From JBPYCR01 sp051846915 (GTDB taxonomy: Bacteria; Bacillota; Bacilli; Bacillales; Amphibacillaceae), in NCBI RefSeq assembly GCF_051846915.1, contig NZ_JBPYCR010000014.1, forward strand, positions 13,621 to 77,620: a stretch of DNA of 64,000 nucleotides, written 5' to 3'. Both the position numbers and the translations under genes were made by a program. Below are positions 59,970 to 64,000 of this stretch, piece by piece (the stretch's first letter is position 1; each line of letters begins with the position of its first letter). The notes below the pieces were generated by a model that saw only the letters and a program-made list of their open reading frames with translations, was not told the origin of the DNA and ran no database searches.

Positions 59970-60569
59970 ATGCTCGTAAAAATTTGCGGCATTCAAACAA
60001 TAGAAGCCGGGACAACCGCGGTCGAGGCTGGCGCCGACTTCATCGGATTCGTATTCGCACCGAGCAGCCGGCGATTGTCGCCTTTTCAGGCAGCAGGTAT
60101 TGCTCACTCCCTCCCTTCTTCCGTTAAAAAAGTTGGGGTGTTCGTTAATGAGCAGGTGGAAACGATACTAACCATTGCCGAGACTGTAAAACTGGATTAT
60201 ATCCAGTTGCACGGCGATGAAGCAGCAGAAATTGCCGAAGTACTCCCCTATCCCATTATTAAAGCATTTTCGATTGATGAGGCAATACATGAGCAAATAG
60301 ATCAATATCCTTGTGACTATTACTTGATCGACAGTCCGGCAAGGAAATACCGTGGTGGAAGCGGCAAAACCTTTGACTGGGAAAAGATGCTTACCTTGCC
60401 GATCGACCGAAAAAAAATCCTGCTTGCAGGCGGACTGACCGCTGAAAATATACAGGAGGCAATAGAAGTCGTCAAGCCGGCAGGTGTAGATGTATCGAGC
60501 GGTGTAGAAACAGATGGTGTAAAAGATAACACGAAGATTAGACAATTTTTAAGCCTAGCAAAAGCATGA
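59970..60569 (+). CDS. trpF: Phosphoribosylanthranilate isomerase
   Basis: 199 aa barrel doing the Amadori rearrangement before TrpC. The catalytic cysteine is in 'VKICGIQT' and the aspartate in 'YYLIDSPARKYRGGSGKTF' region; the phosphate loop is 'GGLTAENIQEA' and the C-terminal signature is 'VDVSSGVETDGVKD'. GGAGGG precedes the ATG. Local GC is a little higher than in its neighbours in the first third. Confidence 0.91.
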   Translation: MLVKICGIQTIEAGTTAVEAGADFIGFVFAPSSRRLSPFQAAGIAHSLPSSVKKVGVFVNEQVETILTIAETVKLDYIQLHGDEAAEIAEVLPYPIIKAFSIDEAIHEQIDQYPCDYYLIDSPARKYRGGSGKTFDWEKMLTLPIDRKKILLAGGLTAENIQEAIEVVKPAGVDVSSGVETDGVKDNTKIRQFLSLAKA

Positions 60570-60620
60570 CAGAGATGTTTACTATATTTTGCTTATTACG
60601 TACTGAAAGGATGAACCGAA

Positions 60621-61817
60621 TTGACTACTTATACGATGCCAGATACCAAAGGTCGCTACGGAAATTACGGCGGTAGATTTGTTCCAGAATTATTAATGCC
60701 AGCATTAATGGAACTAGAAAAAGCATATGAAGATGCGATCCAGGATGAAAAATTTTCGAGTGAACTTAATTCTTACTTGAAACAATATGTCGGAAGAGAA
60801 ACCCCGCTTTATCATGCGGAAAATTTATCTGAAAAACTAGGTGGCCCGGCCATATATTTAAAACGGGAAGATTTAAACCATACAGGAGCCCATAAGATCA
60901 ATAATACAATTGGCCAAGCATTGCTTGCAGTACGCATGGGAAAGAAAAAAATTGTCGCAGAGACAGGCGCCGGCCAGCATGGTGTTGCAACAGCCACTGT
61001 ATGTGCATTACTCGGACTGGAGTGTGTTGTTTTTATGGGGGCAGTTGACGCAAAGAGACAAGAATTAAATGTTTTTCGCATGGAATTATTAGGAGCTAAA
61101 GTCGAACGAGTCTCTCAAGGAAGCGGAACGTTAAAAGATGCGATCAATGAAGCATTACGCTACTGGGTCAGCCATGTGAAAGATACCCATTACATTTTGG
61201 GATCTGTCGTTGGCCCCCATCCATTTCCAAGAATCGTGCGCGACTTACAATCCGTGATTGGCAAGGAAACGAGAAAGCAAATGATCGAACAGACAGGCAG
61301 ACTACCTGAAGCAGTAATCGCTTGTGTGGGCGGCGGCAGTAATGCTATGGGCATGTTTTTTCCGTTTATTGAAGATACGGATGTCAATTTGTATGGCGTT
61401 GAAGCAGGCGGAAAAGGCGTGGAAACGAATAAACATGCCGCTGCATTAACGACTGGTGTAACTGGAATATTGCATGGCACCATGACAAAACTATTGCAGG
61501 ATAAACATGGGCAAATTCAAGAGGCAAATTCTATTTCAGCCGGATTGGATTATCCCGGTATTGGTCCCGAACATAGTCATTTAGCGGAAACAAGTCGGGT
61601 TCACTATCCTTCTATAACCGATCAAGAAGCACTGAAAGCATTTCAGCTTCTGTCCCGAACAGAAGGAATTATTCCTGCCTTGGAAAGCTCCCATGCTGTA
61701 GCTTATGCTATGAAATTAGCGCAAGAAATGAATGAAAAGCAATCTATCGTTATTTGTTTATCTGGTCGCGGAGACAAGGATGTTGCGCAAATAAAGTCGA
61801 TATTGGAGGAAAATTAG
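60621..61817 (+). CDS. trpB: Tryptophan synthase beta subunit
   Basis: 398 aa PLP enzyme condensing indole with serine. The PLP lysine is in 'LNHTGAHKINNTIGQ', with 'AETGAGQHGVATAT', the phosphate-binding loop 'CVGGGSNAMGMF', 'SISAGLDYPGIGPEH' and 'CLSGRGDKD'. It starts with TTG at 60621 after GAAAGGATG. TrpB1 type, expected to form the alpha2beta2 complex with TrpA, encoded 2 bases later. Confidence 0.93.
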   Translation: MTTYTMPDTKGRYGNYGGRFVPELLMPALMELEKAYEDAIQDEKFSSELNSYLKQYVGRETPLYHAENLSEKLGGPAIYLKREDLNHTGAHKINNTIGQALLAVRMGKKKIVAETGAGQHGVATATVCALLGLECVVFMGAVDAKRQELNVFRMELLGAKVERVSQGSGTLKDAINEALRYWVSHVKDTHYILGSVVGPHPFPRIVRDLQSVIGKETRKQMIEQTGRLPEAVIACVGGGSNAMGMFFPFIEDTDVNLYGVEAGGKGVETNKHAAALTTGVTGILHGTMTKLLQDKHGQIQEANSISAGLDYPGIGPEHSHLAETSRVHYPSITDQEALKAFQLLSRTEGIIPALESSHAVAYAMKLAQEMNEKQSIVICLSGRGDKDVAQIKSILEEN

Positions 61818-61818
61818 C

Positions 61819-62592
61819 ATGGGTAAAGAACGAATCAAGCATATGTTTCAACAAAAATTAAATGCAAATGAAAATCTATTTGTTCCCTATATTATGGCGG
61901 GAGATGGCGGATTGGAACGATTAGAGGAACGCATGTTATTTTTACAAGATTGCGGCGTTGCAGCCATTGAAGTCGGAATTCCTTTCTCCGATCCATCCGC
62001 TGATGGTCCGACAATACAAGAAGCTGGACAGCGTGCATTAAAAAACGGAATTACTTTAACAGATATCATGCAGACGCTGGAAAAATTTAAAGAAAAAAGA
62101 AAAATACCTACTGTTATTATGACTTATGTTAACCTCATCTATCGTTACGGCATAGAACAGTTTGCCTTAGATTGCAAAAAAGTCGGAGTCGATGGTGTGA
62201 TTATTCCCGATGTCCCAATGGAAGAAGAAGAATTGATCTCGGAAGTTTTTCAAAAGCATGCGATCGCTTTTGTTCGCCTTGCTGCATTAACGAGTCCACC
62301 TGATCGAATTAAACAAATCGCAGAGCGCACAGAAGGATTTCTGTATGCAGTGTCCGTAACCGGAACAACCGGCGCACGTGCAACTCATCAAGATAGTGTA
62401 TATACGTACTTGGAAGACTTAAAAAAACACTCCTCTGTCCCTGTACTCGCCGGTTTCGGAGTTTCTACCCCTGAACAAGCGCAAAAGCTTAGTAAACATT
62501 GTGACGGAGTAATTGTCGGAAGTAAAATTGTTGATCTCTTTCATCAAAATCGAAAAGAAGAAGTAAAAGAGTTAATTAAAGCAAGCTTATAA
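61819..62592 (+). CDS. trpA: Tryptophan synthase alpha subunit
   Basis: 257 aa barrel releasing indole from indole-3-glycerol phosphate and channelling it to TrpB. Catalytic Glu is in 'AIEVGIPFSDPSADGPTIQ' and Asp in 'VDGVIIPDVPMEE'; the phosphate loop is 'AGFGVSTPEQA'. GGAGGAAAA precedes the ATG. Last gene of the operon, followed by a strong terminator. Confidence 0.92.
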   Translation: MGKERIKHMFQQKLNANENLFVPYIMAGDGGLERLEERMLFLQDCGVAAIEVGIPFSDPSADGPTIQEAGQRALKNGITLTDIMQTLEKFKEKRKIPTVIMTYVNLIYRYGIEQFALDCKKVGVDGVIIPDVPMEEEELISEVFQKHAIAFVRLAALTSPPDRIKQIAERTEGFLYAVSVTGTTGARATHQDSVYTYLEDLKKHSSVPVLAGFGVSTPEQAQKLSKHCDGVIVGSKIVDLFHQNRKEEVKELIKASL

Positions 62593-62633
62593 GACAATCT
62601 TAGGTAAAACAGTTATACGGAAAAAAATCAAGT

Positions 62634-62672
62634 AAGCCCACTTGCATCCTACTTATTGGCAAGTGGGCTTTC
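62634..62672. terminator. Bidirectional terminator after trpA
   Basis: AAGCCCACTTGC (62634-62645) pairs perfectly with GCAAGTGGGCTT (62659-62670), followed by TCT. It also lies just past the end of the convergent SHOCT gene, with a T-rich tail (GATTTTTTT) further on the minus side. Confidence 0.85.
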
Positions 62673-62674
62673 TA

Positions 62675-62890
62675 TTATTGTTTCCCTTGTCTTCTTTTCG
62701 CTTCCTCATATTCTTTCTCGGTTATTTCTCCTTTTTCCAACCTGCCTTTCATAATATCAAGCGAACCTTTTTGACGATCTTTTGGAGTTCGAAACCTTAA
62801 TAAGATCCACAAAAGTACGAGCGCAACAATGATTGTTAATACAATCCTTACAGGACCATTAAATAATATAGACCCTAGAGCAGTTAGCAT
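62675..62890 (-). CDS. Small SHOCT-domain membrane protein
   Basis: 71 aa. A single transmembrane helix ('VRIVLTIIVALVLLWILL') precedes a SHOCT motif ('SLDIMKGRLEKGEITEKEYE', ending 'EAKRRQG'), a short helical hairpin found at the ends of many bacterial proteins and thought to mediate oligomerisation. Function unknown. The ATG at 62890 has GAGGAG 8 bases upstream; the GTG at 62899 overlaps that site. Confidence 0.75.
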   Translation of the reverse strand: MLTALGSILFNGPVRIVLTIIVALVLLWILLRFRTPKDRQKGSLDIMKGRLEKGEITEKEYEEAKRRQGKQ

Positions 62891-63028
62891 TTGATTCACT
62901 CCTCTACGATTAATATAACCATTATTGGCTCCTTATAAGCATGTACTTTTTTTATAACGGGTTCAATTTAGGGTGCGTAAAATGTATATAACGGAATAAA
63001 TGAACACCAAACAACGAATTAACACCAT

Positions 63029-63083
63029 AAATAACGAGCAAAAAATCTCAGATAAGCTCTCTGAGCGTTTTTGCTTGTTATTT
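63029..63083. repeat. Long imperfect palindrome
   Basis: AAATAAC and AGCAAAAA then CTCAG (63029-63050) mirror CTGAG, TTTTTGCT and GTTATTT (63061-63083), with one- or two-base bulges. It could act as a bidirectional terminator. Nothing else is seen between 62891 and 63170. Confidence 0.5.
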
Positions 63084-63170
63084 AACGATACGACTTTAAC
63101 TAAAATGCCTATTTCCAGAATAATATTATGCAACAATCGCGCCCGATTGTTACACAATGGAACTCTTAAT

Positions 63171-63566
63171 CTATAGTCTATATGATTTTACTTCTTTTAC
63201 CTTCCCAGACTTTGCAGTGTTACTAAACATATATACATCACAGAAATCAATTTTTGTTCCATTATCTAATGAAATTACACCATTTATTGAAGCGAACTTC
63301 CCGTGAGTTATCACTTGATAAATTTCCAGGCAGTCAACGATGTCTTTATTTTCCTTTTGCATAAGAGTAATAAATGAACTTTGACCCTCTATTTTTTTAT
63401 TATCTTTTAATTGATACCATATGAGAGATTCATCCGCAAATTCTTTAATGATTTCATTTTGCTGTTTTAATATAGCTACTGTAAAATCAATAAGTACTTG
63501 TTTCCTAGGGGCATTGTCACATCCCTTTGGAATGATAAGCTTCATTTCATTTGAAGAACTGTTCAC
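63171..63566 (-). CDS. NTF2/SnoaL-like protein
   Basis: 131 aa from a GTG at 63566, 9 bases after GGGAGG. The frame is open to 63590, but that ATG lies upstream of the ribosome site. The pattern of a cone-shaped NTF2-like fold is suggested by an N-terminal helix pair, 'ADESLIWYQLKDNKKIEGQ', and late strands 'FASINGVISLDNGTKIDFCDVYMF' (read as 'INGVISLDNGTKIDFCDVYM') ending 'VKEVKSYRL'. No catalytic residue is recognised. It is a paralog of the partial protein at the window edge. Confidence 0.6.
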   Translation of the reverse strand: MNSSSNEMKLIIPKGCDNAPRKQVLIDFTVAILKQQNEIIKEFADESLIWYQLKDNKKIEGQSSFITLMQKENKDIVDCLEIYQVITHGKFASINGVISLDNGTKIDFCDVYMFSNTAKSGKVKEVKSYRL

Positions 63567-63752
63567 AATATCCAACCTCCCAAAAACCATTCTTCAGAAC
63601 TACTTTACTTAAACAGAAAGTATCGCAATGTTATAAGACCTACTTGCTACTACACAATATGTCCTTTTAACGACACAGTCTTTATTTCAAAATTGCACCT
63701 ATTTCGATATAATCTTTTATTACCAAGGCTTCATAAAGCCTATAAAAATTTC

Positions 63753-64000
63753 TTAAATGCCATTCCAATTTTCTTTATCCAAAGAAATACAATAAGATTT
63801 AAGTTCCACTACCGTATTATCATTAAAAAAATACACGTCACACGCCTCGATTACATTTACCATTTCATCATTTTTATAAAATTCCGCTGTACCTACTATA
63901 ACCACTTTTTCTCCTGTTTCAATAATTTCATCAACTGAAAAATTCGTAGTCACACTTTCAAAATATTCACAAACAGGGTTAAAATAATCCTCTACTTCTT
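63753..64000 (-). CDS. NTF2/SnoaL-like protein, 5' end outside the window
   Basis: The frame is open from the window edge to a TAA-type stop at 63753, giving at least 82 residues. A GTG at 63953 is an internal codon rather than the start: upstream codons ('EVEDYFNPVCEYFESV') continue in frame. The end 'EACDVYFFNDNTVVELKSY' parallels 'DFCDVYMF...VKEVKSY' of the neighbouring gene, suggesting tandem duplication. Function unknown. Confidence 0.55.
   Translation of the reverse strand, partial: EVEDYFNPVCEYFESVTTNFSVDEIIETGEKVVIVGTAEFYKNDEMVNVIEACDVYFFNDNTVVELKSYCISLDKENWNGI

Noticed and set aside
56735..62592. Absence of trpG from the trp operon as a defect
   Set aside because: In Bacillales the amidotransferase subunit is normally shared with folate synthesis and encoded elsewhere, so this is ordinary, unlike the missing hisH.

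Overview
The window looks like a chromosomal segment of a low-GC, Gram-positive, salt-adapted Bacillaceae, of the Oceanobacillus/Virgibacillus/Lentibacillus type; the genus is inferred, not proven. Pointers are Bacillus-style Shine-Dalgarno sites with frequent GTG/TTG starts, an ectoine-type compatible-solute importer, acidic lipoproteins, yclNOPQ-type siderophore uptake, a lysine riboswitch, tandem tryptophan T-boxes, a SinI-like small protein and several palindromic intergenic repeats. I saw no prophage, transposase, CRISPR array, rRNA or tRNA.

Layout. 0.1-3.4 kb: ehuBCDA, an ABC importer for ectoine/hydroxyectoine. 3.5-5.6 kb: murB and hisJ on the minus strand. 5.6-12.9 kb: histidine operon hisZ-G-D-B-A-F-I-C, with hisJ divergent. 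hisH is absent, and the hisB-hisA gap where it would be expected holds a 21-bp tandem repeat array. 13-15 kb: nagA-nagB. 15-18.2 kb: a SurA-like lipoprotein, a PAS-GGDEF-EAL protein and a DUF4190 membrane protein. 18.4-22.3 kb: yclNOPQ with a Fur-like box. 22.6-27.1 kb: a DsbA/FrnE-like protein, an MBL-fold hydrolase, a DUF2188 protein and two unknown membrane proteins. 27.1-29.7 kb: fni and riboswitch-controlled dapA. 30-35.7 kb: a sigma factor, a membrane protein (possible anti-sigma), an ABC ATPase, two permeases and a response regulator; beside it is a frameshifted histidine-kinase C-terminus on the other strand. 36-42.3 kb: a SinI-like micro-gene, a regulator with a degenerate alpha/beta-hydrolase domain fused to a BTAD-type activator, and two paralogous chemoreceptors. 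42.6-53.2 kb: stand-alone metabolic genes, a lone PTS-IIC-like membrane protein behind two Fnr-like boxes, a 7TM-DISM diguanylate cyclase beside an IcaA-like glycosyltransferase, and a nitroreductase. 53.3-55.8 kb: a second 21-bp repeat array, then an HMG-CoA-lyase-like/CoA-transferase pair. 56-62.6 kb: trpEDCFBA behind two tandem Trp T-boxes. 62.6-64 kb: a SHOCT protein and two NTF2-like paralogs, the last cut by the window edge.

How the parts fit. Amino-acid biosynthesis is controlled by several RNA and DNA devices (Trp T-boxes, lysine riboswitch, a palindrome downstream of the his promoter). Iron uptake has a Fur-like site. Signalling genes (two c-di-GMP enzymes, two chemoreceptors, a SinI-like protein) suggest regulated motility and biofilm. 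The least explained elements are the two 21-bp repeat arrays, the fused pseudo-hydrolase regulator, and the ABC/sigma locus whose response regulator sits beside kinase debris.
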